DNA from: Hermodarchaeum sp048885185
Lineage (GTDB): Archaea; Asgardarchaeota; Hermodarchaeia; Hermodarchaeales; Hermodarchaeaceae
Assembly: GCA_048885185.1 (NCBI GenBank)
Contig: JBHLQC010000031.1
Span: forward strand, 1 to 13,410
Direction of reading: 5' to 3'
DNA length: 13,410 nucleotides
The position numbers and the translations under genes are program-made. This document shows, piece by piece, positions 1 to 7,815 of the stretch (its first letter is position 1; every line of letters starts with the position of its first letter). Below the pieces are notes generated by a model that was not told the DNA's origin, ran no database searches, and saw only the letters and a list, made by a program, of their open reading frames with translations.

Positions 1-1
1 C

Positions 2-745
2 CATTACTATGCCGGGTTTGGTGGTGGACGAAAAAGTGTCCTCCCTGCTGTAGCAAGCCGAAAAAGCATTAACGCCAACCATGGAATGCTCACTCACCCC
101 AAAGCGTTTTCAGGCAACCTTGACGGGAATCCAATTCATTTAGACATGGTTGAAGCTGCTAAACTTGCACGTACAGATTTCATTGTGAACTTTGTACGGA
201 ACACCCACAAAGAAATCGTATCCGCCTTTGCAGGTGATCTTGAACAAGCGTTCTACGAAGGTGTGAAACTTGTTGATGAGTTGGGTCGAGTTAAAATTAA
301 GGAGAAGGCAGATATCGTGATTACAAGTTCAGGTTACCCAAAGGATATCAATTTGTACCAGGGCACAAAAGCGATGGTTCATGCTCTTGGAGCGGTTCGG
401 GAAGGGGGCGTGTTAATTGCCTTACTTGAATGCCGTGAGGGAATAGGGCATAAGGTCTTCGAGGAGTGGGCCCACAAGTATCGATCATACGATGAGCTCA
501 GTCACCAAGTTCAAACGAATTTCATCATGGGGGGGCATAAGATCTTTTACATGGCTCAAGGTGCAAAACAGGTTCATCAATACTTGATATCTGAACTTGA
601 TGCAGATGAGGCAAAAGAGTACTATTATGTTACCCCTTTCAAATCAGCAGAAAAAGCCCTTAAAGCCGCGTTTGACCAAGTGGGCAAAGATGCCACTGTA
701 TATGTAATGCCCCATGGTCCTGACATTCTCCCTACCACTGAATAG
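2..745 (+). CDS. larA: LarA-family nickel-pincer racemase/epimerase, 5'-truncated by the window edge
   Basis: The frame is open from the window edge, so an internal ATG at 86 is not the real start; 247 C-terminal codons are present. The first residues read HYYAGFGGGRKSVLP, the hallmark of the lactate racemase family (LarA, DUF2088). Three nickel/pincer ligands known from Lactobacillus plantarum LarA are recognisable by spacing: His174 is the first visible residue, Lys184 (which binds the pyridinium-dithiocarboxylate nickel pincer) lies 10 residues on, and His200 lies 16 further (the His of NANHG). The rest is the C-terminal alpha/beta domain. Family members racemise or epimerise 2-hydroxy acids in the cytoplasm; the substrate here cannot be told, because the family is broad. 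No lar maturation genes (larB, larC, larE) are in the window. The gene converges on the site-2 protease gene with a 37-bp gap. Confidence 0.88.
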   Translation, partial: HYYAGFGGGRKSVLPAVASRKSINANHGMLTHPKAFSGNLDGNPIHLDMVEAAKLARTDFIVNFVRNTHKEIVSAFAGDLEQAFYEGVKLVDELGRVKIKEKADIVITSSGYPKDINLYQGTKAMVHALGAVREGGVLIALLECREGIGHKVFEEWAHKYRSYDELSHQVQTNFIMGGHKIFYMAQGAKQVHQYLISELDADEAKEYYYVTPFKSAEKALKAAFDQVGKDATVYVMPHGPDILPTTE

Positions 746-760
746 CACTGTTATGATATT

Positions 761-780
761 TGAATCAAGATAGTGATTCA
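761..780. terminator. Inverted repeat between convergent genes
   Basis: TGAATCA (761-767) and TGATTCA (774-780) form a perfect 7-bp stem with a 6-nt AGATAG loop. It lies in the 37-bp gap between two converging stop codons, where a bidirectional 3'-end structure is expected. There is no strong T-run beside it, so a role in termination or mRNA 3'-end protection is inference. Confidence 0.45.
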
Positions 781-782
781 TC

Positions 783-2123
783 CTAGAAGAGGAACGGATT
801 CGGAAGTGGGGGAAGTAACAGGATACACAGCAGATATGATGCAACACCGACAACTTTTCGCCAATTTGAAACAGGTGAAACATCATCAACAGGCCCAGGA
901 TGCTGTCCTCCAAAGAGGAAAAATGCAATCATTGCCATAAACCAGTAGCCAAAGATGAAGAGGATGAAGACTCCGATAAAGGAAACCAATCGATGGTATC
1001 TTCCTCCAACTAGGGATCGGGATACATGTCCTCCATCTAATTGACCGATTGGGAAATAATTGAGGGCAGTGATAAGAAGTCCAACCCAACCTGCAAAGGC
1101 AACAGGATGAAGATACGCATTATACCCAGGAGGAACGCCACGGGTCATGAAATCCCATATCCAGTCAAAAAGGATTGGTGTGGGAAGTTGGCTTAGTGGT
1201 AGATTGATGGATTCTAAGAAGGCTAGGAGTTGGGCATATTCAGTTGGGCTTAGAATGGGACTCAACGAAAAACCAATCACGAGAACTATTACCGAGACGA
1301 CGAATCCAGCAAGTGGACCACTAATGCCTAAATCGAAGAGACTGTCACGATTTTTGGGGGGAGACTGTTGGACTATTAGTGCCCCAAAAGTGCCGTAGGG
1401 GATCCCTGGTATGAAGTAGGGTAAGGAAGCTTCAACGTTGTGAAGCTGACTGACTCCATAGTGACCAAATTCGTGGAGTCCAATGATTGCTAGGATGGCG
1501 ATGGAATAGAGGATCATCACAGCAAAGGGGTTGTAGGGAAGCCCCCAGAGATTGATGTAAATATACACAAAAGGCGCACTCGTTGCAAAATACCAACCAG
1601 CATATAATACCGTAATCAGAGTAGCAGCGAAAAGGATTAAGTTCATTACATAATTACTGGCTCTCTTCGGTGGAGCAGCGGGTATAAGTTTGAGAACCGT
1701 ACTTTTATCACCTGTGCCCTCAAAGAGTTCAACTTGACGAATGACAGCAAGTAAATTATGAGGCTGCAATCGTTCAGTGAGACGTGCTGACCGCTCCTTG
1801 ATTTGCGGATCCACCTCAATTACAAAAATCGGTAAATTATCATGCACATCAATGTAGGCGTACTGAACCACGAACTCTTCTTTAACAATGTCGCGAAGTT
1901 TTAAAAGATAAGCATCCGGGATAAAGGATTCTGTACTTTCTTGGGTTTTCTCCGTAGAGGGTGGTGTTTTAGATGTGCCAGGAGATTGAGGTGGTTCTTC
2001 GGACAAACGGTTCACCCAAAAACTCTGAGCACGCCTAAGAGACAATCCACAAAAAGTTTTCCAAATGATTACGTGAGTAACTTTTAATTGTACAATTGTA
2101 CGGAGTCTATTAGCTGATTTCAT
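783..2123 (-). CDS. Site-2 protease (M50) family intramembrane metalloprotease
   Basis: An integral-membrane zinc protease that cuts substrates inside the membrane. Seen: the zinc/catalytic motif HEFGH at residues 217-221 in a transmembrane helix, and the distal LDGGH at 362-366 that supplies the third (Asp) zinc ligand. There is one TM helix at about 160-180, several between 195 and 295, and more between 340 and 440. A cytosolic domain (about 65-150) precedes the membrane part, as in archaeal and plant EGY-type homologues (FFLFGGQHPGP near 411 is typical). A Pro/Ser/Thr-rich linker covers about 41-68. The ATG at 2123 overlaps the divergent acetyltransferase start by one base, and the first 36 residues are basic and unlike the family. 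GTG at 2015 or TTG at 2006 would leave about 110 bp for divergent promoters and may be the real start. Substrate unknown. Confidence 0.88.
   Translation of the reverse strand: MKSANRLRTIVQLKVTHVIIWKTFCGLSLRRAQSFWVNRLSEEPPQSPGTSKTPPSTEKTQESTESFIPDAYLLKLRDIVKEEFVVQYAYIDVHDNLPIFVIEVDPQIKERSARLTERLQPHNLLAVIRQVELFEGTGDKSTVLKLIPAAPPKRASNYVMNLILFAATLITVLYAGWYFATSAPFVYIYINLWGLPYNPFAVMILYSIAILAIIGLHEFGHYGVSQLHNVEASLPYFIPGIPYGTFGALIVQQSPPKNRDSLFDLGISGPLAGFVVSVIVLVIGFSLSPILSPTEYAQLLAFLESINLPLSQLPTPILFDWIWDFMTRGVPPGYNAYLHPVAFAGWVGLLITALNYFPIGQLDGGHVSRSLVGGRYHRLVSFIGVFILFIFGYWFMAMIAFFLFGGQHPGPVDDVSPVSNWRKVVGVASYLLCILLLPPLPNPFLF
2086..2101. promoter_or_regulatory. Tandem AATTGTAC repeat between divergent genes (candidate operator)
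   Basis: AATTGTAC occurs twice head to tail (2086-2093 and 2094-2101). The first 12 bases are also a perfect palindrome (AATTGTACAATT). It directly follows an AT-rich CTTTTAATT stretch (2081-2089) that could serve as a TATA-like element on either strand for the acetyltransferase or protease gene. Operator function is inferred from position and symmetry only. Confidence 0.4.
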
Positions 2124-2608
2124 TGACTGAACTTCAGGGTTTCGTTATACGCAAGGCAGAACCTCCAGATATTTCGCAGATTATGCAAATTAACCTTGAA
2201 ACCCTGCCAGAAAATTATCCTGAATACTTCTTTCGAGAAATTTACGATCGCTACGAAAAAGCATTCCTTGTTGCTGAAACCGAAGGGAAGGTCATCGGGT
2301 ATATTATGTGCCGAATGGAAGGCGGTGTTTCGAATTTCGGGCTTCGCTGGGTTCGACGGGGACATATTGTGAGTATTGCTGTTCTTCCTGCTTTCCGACG
2401 ACACGGCATAGCTTCGGAATTGGTGAATAATTCTATGAAGGCTCTAAAAACAGAGTACAACGCGAAGGAGGTTATTTTAGAGGTTCGTGTTACGAATCTT
2501 GCGGCAATCAGACTTTACGATAAACTAAGATTTAGCCGAATTCGTACACTCCAAGCCTATTATCGTAATGGTGAAGATGCCCAGTTAATGGCATACAAGT
2601 TTGAATAG
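2123..2608 (+). CDS. ard1: ARD1/NAA10-like N-terminal acetyltransferase (GNAT)
   Basis: A cytoplasmic GNAT enzyme that transfers acetyl from acetyl-CoA to protein N-termini. Seen: the LPENYPEYFF segment (28-37), which matches the substrate-loop signature of NAA10/ARD1; the beta4 segment GHIVSIAVLP (80-89); the acetyl-CoA P-loop RRHGIA (92-97); and VTNLAAIRLYDKLRF (123-137). The tail YYRNGEDAQLM parallels the YYADGEDA tail of eukaryotic NAA10. At 161 residues the length is typical. The start is TTG at 2123; an in-frame TAG at 2111 limits extension and the next ATG would cut into the fold. Archaeal homologues (e.g. Sulfolobus Ard1) have relaxed specificity covering NatA- and NatE-type substrates. 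RimI-type acetylation of ribosomal protein is an alternative name for the same family. AMP phosphorylase follows 82 bp downstream. Confidence 0.87.
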   Translation: MTELQGFVIRKAEPPDISQIMQINLETLPENYPEYFFREIYDRYEKAFLVAETEGKVIGYIMCRMEGGVSNFGLRWVRRGHIVSIAVLPAFRRHGIASELVNNSMKALKTEYNAKEVILEVRVTNLAAIRLYDKLRFSRIRTLQAYYRNGEDAQLMAYKFE

Positions 2609-2674
2609 CACCAGAGTTATAAGAGCCATTTCTAATTTTCATAACCGACTTAGGTTTTCGAGTATTATTGTATT

Positions 2675-2683
2675 AGAGGAGAG
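2675..2683 (+). promoter_or_regulatory. Shine-Dalgarno fixing the AMP phosphorylase start
   Basis: AGAGGAGAG lies 7-9 nt before TTG at 2691. No such site precedes the more upstream in-frame ATG at 2601, which lies inside the end of the acetyltransferase gene. This supports TTG initiation. Confidence 0.7.
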
Positions 2684-2690
2684 TAACTTC

Positions 2691-4211
2691 TTGAAATTAA
2701 CAACTGAAATCATCGATGTTGACACCGGTGGCGTCCTTAAGATTCTGTTAAACCCTGTTGATATTACTCATCTCGCGATGTTTGCGGGAGAACGAGTTCT
2801 CATTAAATATAATAACCAAGAGACTGTCGCAATTGCAGAATCCACATCCTTAGTCAATCAAGGAAAAGTGGGGATTCTCAATGAGGTTCAAAGGGAACTA
2901 GGCGTAAAAGAGGGGCAAAATGTTGAAGTTCTAAGTGATGTTAAAACAACCTCCGTTTTAGCAATCAGGAAAAAAATGGATGGTTTACCCCTAACAGGAG
3001 AGGAGATTCAAGCCATTGTTGAAGATCTGGTGTCAGGACGCCTTGCGAATATTGATGTTGCGGCATTCCTAGTCTCAGAACAAATCCTTGGAATGTCTCT
3101 TGAGGAAACAGTTCATCTTACACGAGCCATTGCAGAAGAAGGAGAACAAATAGATTTTGGTGGAAACGTGTTTGATAAGCACAGTATAGGTGGAGTGCCT
3201 GGTAACAAGGTGTCACTACTTATTGTACCAATTGTTGCAGCTGGTGGACTTTTAATTCCAAAAACGAGCAGCCGCGCTATAACAAGTCCAAGTGGAACTG
3301 CAGATACTATGGAAGTTTTAGCAGATGTCGAATTTGACGTGGATGAATTACAAAAGATTGTGAAAAAAGCAAAAGCAGCTATTGTGTGGGGAGGTTCATT
3401 GAATCTAGCTCCGGCTGATGATCTTTTCATACGCGTTGAACATCCCCTACTAATCGACCCGCGCCCTCAGATGATTGCATCAATTATGGCGAAGAAACTA
3501 TCAACGGGGATCCAACATCTTGTTTTAGATATCCCTACGGGTCAAGGCTGCAAGGTTACCACTATGGAGGAGGCGCGTAAATTGAGCCACGATTTCATTA
3601 CTGTAGGAAACGAGTTAGGGATAAACGTTCACTGTGCAATGACCTACGGAAGTCAACCAGTAGGTCATGCTATTGGACCAGCTCTCGAGGCAAAAGAAGC
3701 ATTGGAAACCCTCATGGGAGGTGGACCTACGAGCCTTATTGAAAAATCCACTGGGTTGGCAGGTATTCTTCTAGAAATGGGAGGGCTAGCAGCGAGAGGT
3801 GCTGGACGAAAATTAGCTAAGGAAATTTTGGCCTCTGGAAAAGCGTTAAAGAAAATGCGTGAAATCATTGAGGCACAAAATGGAAATGCAAACATTGAAC
3901 CTGGACAGATTCCCATTGGAGAACACACATTTGATCTCCTTGCGCCTTCTGATGGATATGTTGCAACACTAAGTAATCGGGCTTTAGTGAGAATTGCTCG
4001 GGCCGCAGGTACACCCAAAGTACACGGCGCAGGACTCTATTTACATGCTAAAGTTGGTTCTCGCGTTAAGGAAGGGGATGCAGTGCTTACTGTATATGCG
4101 GAAACCGAAGGAAAACTGAGTGACGCCATCAACGTAGCCAAAAATTTAATGCCATTCACTGTGGAAGGAATGCTCCTGCACACACTAACAGACACCGAAC
4201 AATTCCGATAA
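2691..4211 (+). CDS. deoA: AMP phosphorylase (archaeal DeoA type)
   Basis: Catalyses AMP (also CMP/UMP) + phosphate to nucleobase + ribose 1,5-bisphosphate, the first step of the archaeal AMP pathway that feeds ribose-1,5-bisphosphate isomerase and type III RuBisCO. Starting at TTG 2691 the product is 506 residues, close to the roughly 503 of the Thermococcus enzyme. It begins LKLTTEIIDVDTGG, the usual family N-terminus; the ATG at 2601 would add 30 unrelated residues. Seen: the archaeal N-terminal extension domain (about 1-85), then the glycosyltransferase-3-type helical and catalytic domains. These carry KHSIGGVPGNK (from about residue 163) and SSRAITSPSGTADTMEV (about 192-208), which bind phosphate and nucleotide. 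The C-terminal pyrimidine-phosphorylase-like domain contains KVHGAGLYLHAKVG. Neither partner enzyme gene is in the window. The exchanger gene starts 11 bp after the stop. Confidence 0.93.
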   Translation: MKLTTEIIDVDTGGVLKILLNPVDITHLAMFAGERVLIKYNNQETVAIAESTSLVNQGKVGILNEVQRELGVKEGQNVEVLSDVKTTSVLAIRKKMDGLPLTGEEIQAIVEDLVSGRLANIDVAAFLVSEQILGMSLEETVHLTRAIAEEGEQIDFGGNVFDKHSIGGVPGNKVSLLIVPIVAAGGLLIPKTSSRAITSPSGTADTMEVLADVEFDVDELQKIVKKAKAAIVWGGSLNLAPADDLFIRVEHPLLIDPRPQMIASIMAKKLSTGIQHLVLDIPTGQGCKVTTMEEARKLSHDFITVGNELGINVHCAMTYGSQPVGHAIGPALEAKEALETLMGGGPTSLIEKSTGLAGILLEMGGLAARGAGRKLAKEILASGKALKKMREIIEAQNGNANIEPGQIPIGEHTFDLLAPSDGYVATLSNRALVRIARAAGTPKVHGAGLYLHAKVGSRVKEGDAVLTVYAETEGKLSDAINVAKNLMPFTVEGMLLHTLTDTEQFR

Positions 4212-4222
4212 AACCAGGTAAG

Positions 4223-5407
4223 ATGCCGATGTCAGAACCTCAAGAACTTGAAGATTCCCATATAATTTCCAGTGCTCATGAAGTCCACAAAGCCTTTCAT
4301 ATCTCGCGACGAGAAGTATATCTCGCAATTGCCCTTTTCATCTTCTACCTTCTTTCACTATTTGTTTTTCAGAATGTGTTTGTTTTAATAATTGGCACAT
4401 TGGCTTTAGCCCTCTGGCTTACCTTTCGCGCCTCGCACTTCGCAATTGATGGTATCGAATCGCTGGGAGCCTTTGCCGGGCTTAGTGCCTATTTTATTGG
4501 AGTTCTCTCATCACTAGCATCCAATACACCAGAAGCCGTTGTCAGCGCTTTTACGGCCTGGCGTGGTTTTATCACCCCTAATCCTGATCTAGTCCTTATT
4601 GCTGTTCTAAGCGTTGTTATGGCAGCAGGATTTAATATCTTGCTCTTAGGCTTTGTAATTGTCATATCTGCCCGTAAAACTGGCTTCATTGATGTCCCTC
4701 GAGAAGTCATCGAAGATGACGCAGATTTAATCCGATGGACCATTGTTGCAATGGGTTTGCTCTTTGCCTTTGGTATTCTTCATTACATCAACGAACTTAT
4801 TATTGGAGCTCCAATCACTCTCCAGTTTCTTCCATCGATTGCTGGATTTATGATGGTTATTTCATATCTTCTATACGCAATTTATGCAGTTAAAAAACCA
4901 GAAAAGGGAGATAAGGTAATCCCCGCACCACGGCATACTAAACGAAATTCAGCTATATTGTCAATTCTAGGATTTGTAGGAATATTCATCGCAGGATATT
5001 TACTGGCAGAAGCTGTTGAAATGACCTTTGAGTTTGTACCGTGGACAAGTATTCCATATCTTGACGCTCAACGAATCGTAATAATGGCAATTCTCATCGG
5101 GGCTGCAGGGGCGCTTCCTGAACATGGCATTGCAATCATTGCAGCAACTAAGAGTAAAGCAAGCATTGCAATAGGAAATACTTTAGGTGGAACAATACAA
5201 GTTCTGTTGCTCATTGTGGGTAGTGTATCAATTTTTCTTCCCCTTCCCTTAACCGCCGCAGTCCTTCTCCAATTTGCCACAGCAGCTGGCTCTCTATGGT
5301 TCTTGATACGGGCTATGACAGATGATCAGAGGGTTGACATCTTTGAAGGTGCGATGATTCTCCTCATGCAAATGTTTGTCTTCGTCATCGTGTTGGTTCC
5401 CATTTAA
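4223..5407 (+). CDS. Sodium/calcium-exchanger (CaCA) family membrane protein
   Basis: An integral membrane cation antiporter of the Ca2+:cation antiporter superfamily, 394 residues with about 10-11 predicted helices. Seen: two alpha repeats that form the ion path. The first is around GVLSSLASNTPEAVVSAFTA (about residues 93-112), the second around GAAGALPEHGIAIIAATKS (about 294-312) followed by GNTLGGTIQ. Each has the acidic residue after Pro (PE) that coordinates the cation. The N-terminal 30 residues are hydrophilic and a charged loop (KKPEKGDK) joins the halves. Two ATGs lie 6 bp apart (4223 and 4229); AGGT at 4216-4219 favours the second slightly. The short gap to deoA suggests cotranscription. 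Ion specificity cannot be read: the alpha motifs diverge from the canonical GTSxPE form, so H+/Ca2+ or Na+/Ca2+ exchange are both possible. Confidence 0.85.
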   Translation: MPMSEPQELEDSHIISSAHEVHKAFHISRREVYLAIALFIFYLLSLFVFQNVFVLIIGTLALALWLTFRASHFAIDGIESLGAFAGLSAYFIGVLSSLASNTPEAVVSAFTAWRGFITPNPDLVLIAVLSVVMAAGFNILLLGFVIVISARKTGFIDVPREVIEDDADLIRWTIVAMGLLFAFGILHYINELIIGAPITLQFLPSIAGFMMVISYLLYAIYAVKKPEKGDKVIPAPRHTKRNSAILSILGFVGIFIAGYLLAEAVEMTFEFVPWTSIPYLDAQRIVIMAILIGAAGALPEHGIAIIAATKSKASIAIGNTLGGTIQVLLLIVGSVSIFLPLPLTAAVLLQFATAAGSLWFLIRAMTDDQRVDIFEGAMILLMQMFVFVIVLVPI

Positions 5408-5444
5408 GATAACCGCAGATGAGATTCCACGGTGTTTTATCTTA
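5405..5444 (+). terminator. Stem-loop overlapping the exchanger stop codon
   Basis: TAAGATAA (5405-5412) pairs perfectly with TTATCTTA (5437-5444), and an inner CCG/CGG pair adds to the stem. The left arm includes the last base pairs of the exchanger stop codon. No T-run follows, so it may be a 3'-end or processing structure rather than a terminator. Confidence 0.35.
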
Positions 5445-5511
5445 ACAAACTCTTTTAGGTAATTGGGAGAAGTTCTAGGATTAGCTCGAGAACCAATTCG
5501 GCGGGAATGAT

Positions 5512-6225
5512 TTGACATTCGAGAGTATTGAAGGGTATATGGCGCAAATGCCTGCCACTATCCTGTCGCGATTAGGTTTAGGCACTCCTTCTAACCTAGT
5601 TCCAGGTATTGATTTATCCACTTATGACCCAACAGAGCGAATAGTGATCGTTCACTTGGATAATTTCGGATTGCTCGAAGTAGTGCTGCATAAACCACAA
5701 TTTTTACTTAAAGAAGCGCGCCAAATTCTCACCCTTGATACGCCGAATGGTTTTGCAGCAAATGTCATCGATGAGCTAATACATGGAACTCAACAGGATG
5801 GATTTCATCTATTTTCCTATGTTATGGACAAAGGCAAATCAGCAGTACTTGTGGACCGAGAAGAGCAACGAGAAACCGCAGGCTCCGCGGATTTCCGTTC
5901 AGCGGATTCAGATATGCGTACATACATTGAAACCGCGAAACTTCTGAATCGATCAGATCTTCTGTACATTCATTTCCTCGATTTCGACACGTTGTACAAG
6001 GAACATACAAACCGTCCACCACTAGAATTAGCTCAAAAGCTGCTTCATCGCACAGATCGCTGGCTTCTTGGCTTTTACAAGCAGGCTCGTTCCAACACGC
6101 TTTTTCTTATTCTCGGAAACCAAGGGCAACGGGATTATGGTTTGAAGTACGAGGGAAAGTATCAAAACTGGGCTCCCGCTAATGTTCCCATCTGCCTCGT
6201 CATCTTTAAACCATCAGGAGAATAA
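5512..6225 (+). CDS. Alkaline-phosphatase-fold-like protein, apparently catalytically degenerate
   Basis: 237 residues, no signal peptide or TM segment, so probably cytoplasmic. Seen: ERIVIVHLDNFG (42-53) resembles the first metal-site strand (vvivlDgfG) of the alkaline phosphatase/phosphodiesterase/iPGM superfamily. LLYIHFLDFDTLYKEH (150-165) resembles the second metal motif with Asp and His. LFLILGNQGQ (197-206) sits where the superfamily has (S/T)DHG, but the Asp-His pair reads Asn-Gln. No clear nucleophilic Ser/Thr motif is visible. This suggests a pseudoenzyme, or a member with altered metal use. The start is taken as TTG 5512 (weak GCGGG upstream); ATG at 5539 is an alternative. It is followed 8 bp later by a small membrane protein gene, implying cotranscription. 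The family call is inferred from pattern and is moderate at best. Confidence 0.55.
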   Translation: MTFESIEGYMAQMPATILSRLGLGTPSNLVPGIDLSTYDPTERIVIVHLDNFGLLEVVLHKPQFLLKEARQILTLDTPNGFAANVIDELIHGTQQDGFHLFSYVMDKGKSAVLVDREEQRETAGSADFRSADSDMRTYIETAKLLNRSDLLYIHFLDFDTLYKEHTNRPPLELAQKLLHRTDRWLLGFYKQARSNTLFLILGNQGQRDYGLKYEGKYQNWAPANVPICLVIFKPSGE

Positions 6226-6233
6226 GATTAAAC

Positions 6234-6599
6234 ATGGATACTGAAACAGAAGATTCTTCGACCGAAGATGAAGAAGAATTTCAAGAACCTTTTGATCAGC
6301 TTGCTACTATTCTTTTCGTTGTATTTGGTGGTGCACTAGGCTACTTACTAATTGCTTCTGGTTATGGACTCTATCCATTCATTGTGGTAGAACCAGTTAG
6401 CTCTCTTCTGCCCACATGGGATGCTGTCATTACCTTTATCGGACTTCTAATCATTATGTTTCTAGGTCTAATTGGTGGATTAATTCGGATGCGCTATTCA
6501 ATAGTAGTTGTGGGAGTTATCACGGTAATTGCGGTATTTGTGGTAACATTCTATGCGATGCTAGCAATAAGTCAACTTGTGGTTCCTCTCCCACCGTAA
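6234..6599 (+). CDS. Small acidic-tailed membrane protein, unknown function
   Basis: 121 residues. The first 23 are strikingly acidic (TEDEEEFQEP region), followed by three predicted TM helices: about 24-46, 62-84 and 88-113. The N-terminal tail is probably cytosolic, since the loop between helices 2 and 3 carries the Arg residues (RMR). No family recognised. It is 8 bp downstream of the alkaline-phosphatase-like gene and 36 bp upstream of the Get3 gene, so it probably belongs to that transcription unit. Being a short multi-span protein it is not itself a typical tail-anchored Get3 client. Confidence 0.75.
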   Translation: MDTETEDSSTEDEEEFQEPFDQLATILFVVFGGALGYLLIASGYGLYPFIVVEPVSSLLPTWDAVITFIGLLIIMFLGLIGGLIRMRYSIVVVGVITVIAVFVVTFYAMLAISQLVVPLPP

Positions 6600-6635
6600 C
6601 CTTCAAGATAAGTCTATAAGCCTGATAAACCATCG

Positions 6636-7637
6636 ATGGATAGATTTGGAGATACACTTCCTATGACCCTTCTCAAATTACTCGAAAAAGATTCCCTTCG
6701 ATTCCTACTTTTTGGTGGAAAAGGTGGAGTCGGAAAAACCAGCAACGCTGCGGCATCGGCTCTTTGGGCCGCAGAACATGGCCGTGAAACCCTAGTAATC
6801 AGTACTGATCCTGCACACAGTTTAGGAGATAGCTTCGATCAAAACCTCAGTGGAGGAGAAGTAATTCCCATTAAAGGAGTAAAGAATCTTTTCGGTATGG
6901 AAATTGACCCGCGAAAAGCCTTTGAACAATATCGCGAGATTACTCAACAAGGAGAGGCTGGAGAAATGGGGGGAATGATGGGACTAGAAGAATTCACTGA
7001 CATGAACGCCCCCGGATCTGATGAAGCCCTAGCATTTTCGAAGGTCCTCGAATTCATCCAAGAATGCGAATATGACCTTGTCATTTTTGACACAGCACCC
7101 ACTGGACATACTTTGCGGTTGTTAGGTTTACCCGAAATGCTAGACAGCTTTTTTGGTAAACTCATTAAACTCCGCCTCCGATTCAGCAAGCTTTTTGGTC
7201 GCATGAAATCCCTGTTCGGTCGTGGTGACGCAGAGCAGGATCAATCACTCCAAGAGCTTGAACGCCTCAAGGAGACCATTTCAGCCTCACGTGTTGAGCT
7301 CAGTGATCCCAACCTGACAAGCTTTGTTATTGTACTGATTCCTGAAGCCATGGCAGTATCTGAAACTGAACGTTTGTTACAGGCCCTCTATGAATTCGAA
7401 ATCCCTAGCAACCATATTATTGTAAACATGATTTTTCCTGACATCCCTGATTGCAGTTTTTGCCAGTCTCGAAAAGCGATGCAACAGAAGTATCTTAATA
7501 CAATTCATGATGTTTATGATGATTTCACAATTACAGAGATTCCTCTATTTCCTCAAGAAATTCAAGGCGTTCCTGCACTGAGACGGCTGTCAACTTTGCT
7601 GGGTACAGGCGCACTTCCTGATAAAGGTGAGAAGTAA
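6636..7637 (+). CDS. get3: ArsA/Get3-family P-loop ATPase
   Basis: A cytosolic ATPase of the Get3/ArsA (SIMIBI) family. In archaea and eukaryotes Get3 holds tail-anchored membrane proteins; arsenite-pump ArsA is the other branch. Seen: the deviant Walker A GGKGGVGKT (27-35) with the signature Lys, switch I DPAHSLGDSF (58-67), switch II DTAPTGHT (about 151-158), and CSFC (273-276), the CxxC pair that holds the dimer zinc in Get3. One ATPase copy (333 residues) fits Get3 rather than the tandem ArsA. A Met-rich segment near 105-115 (GEMGGMMG) and the helical region after DSFFGKL (about 167-195) could line the client groove. No arsenite genes are nearby, which favours Get3. ATG 6636 gives the longest form; ATG 6663, with GGAG at 6648-6651, is a good alternative start. 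The stop overlaps the next microprotein gene. Confidence 0.9.
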   Translation: MDRFGDTLPMTLLKLLEKDSLRFLLFGGKGGVGKTSNAAASALWAAEHGRETLVISTDPAHSLGDSFDQNLSGGEVIPIKGVKNLFGMEIDPRKAFEQYREITQQGEAGEMGGMMGLEEFTDMNAPGSDEALAFSKVLEFIQECEYDLVIFDTAPTGHTLRLLGLPEMLDSFFGKLIKLRLRFSKLFGRMKSLFGRGDAEQDQSLQELERLKETISASRVELSDPNLTSFVIVLIPEAMAVSETERLLQALYEFEIPSNHIIVNMIFPDIPDCSFCQSRKAMQQKYLNTIHDVYDDFTITEIPLFPQEIQGVPALRRLSTLLGTGALPDKGEK

Positions 7638-7744
7638 TGAAAAAAGGTAGCAGAAACTGTTTAATTGCATTGTTCTTTCTCATCATCTTAATTGGAAGCG
7701 CCGTCCTTAGCTTAATTGCCCTGAGCATTCCACATCTTCCATAG
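7637..7744 (+). CDS. 35-aa single-TM microprotein overlapping the Get3 stop codon
   Basis: A short ORF whose ATG (7637-7639) overlaps the Get3 TAA in a TAATG junction. GGTGA, a perfect piece of the archaeal Shine-Dalgarno, ends 6 nt before it (7626-7630). The product is a basic N-terminus (MKKGSRN) followed by one long hydrophobic helix (about residues 8-31, CLIALFFLIILIGSAVLSLI) and a short tail ending IPHLP. There is no charged segment after the helix. Translational coupling with a Get3-type insertase factor suggests a partner or model client in the membrane, but nothing identifies the function. It could also be a remnant of a longer gene; the strong SD argues that it is translated. Confidence 0.6.
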   Translation: MKKGSRNCLIALFFLIILIGSAVLSLIALSIPHLP

Positions 7745-7815
7745 CAGGCAATAGAATTGAGCAAAACTTATTAAGCGACGGAGGATGCCGTTAGATACCG
7801 ACTGAAAATTTTGAG

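Noticed and set aside
783..928. Minus-strand ORFs at 644-928 and 886-1089
   Set aside because: They are in other frames of the site-2 protease gene, with no family pattern or ribosome-binding site.
3113..4018. Long minus-strand ORFs inside the AMP phosphorylase gene
   Set aside because: Shadow frames of a well-conserved gene; their composition (Pro/Ala/Ser-rich) has no domain pattern.
7785..7805. Six-codon ORF directly after GGAGG, before the zinc-ribbon gene
   Set aside because: There is no spacer between the SD and ATG and the product is trivial. A similar six-codon case at 12325 abuts the GGAGG used by the CTG start.
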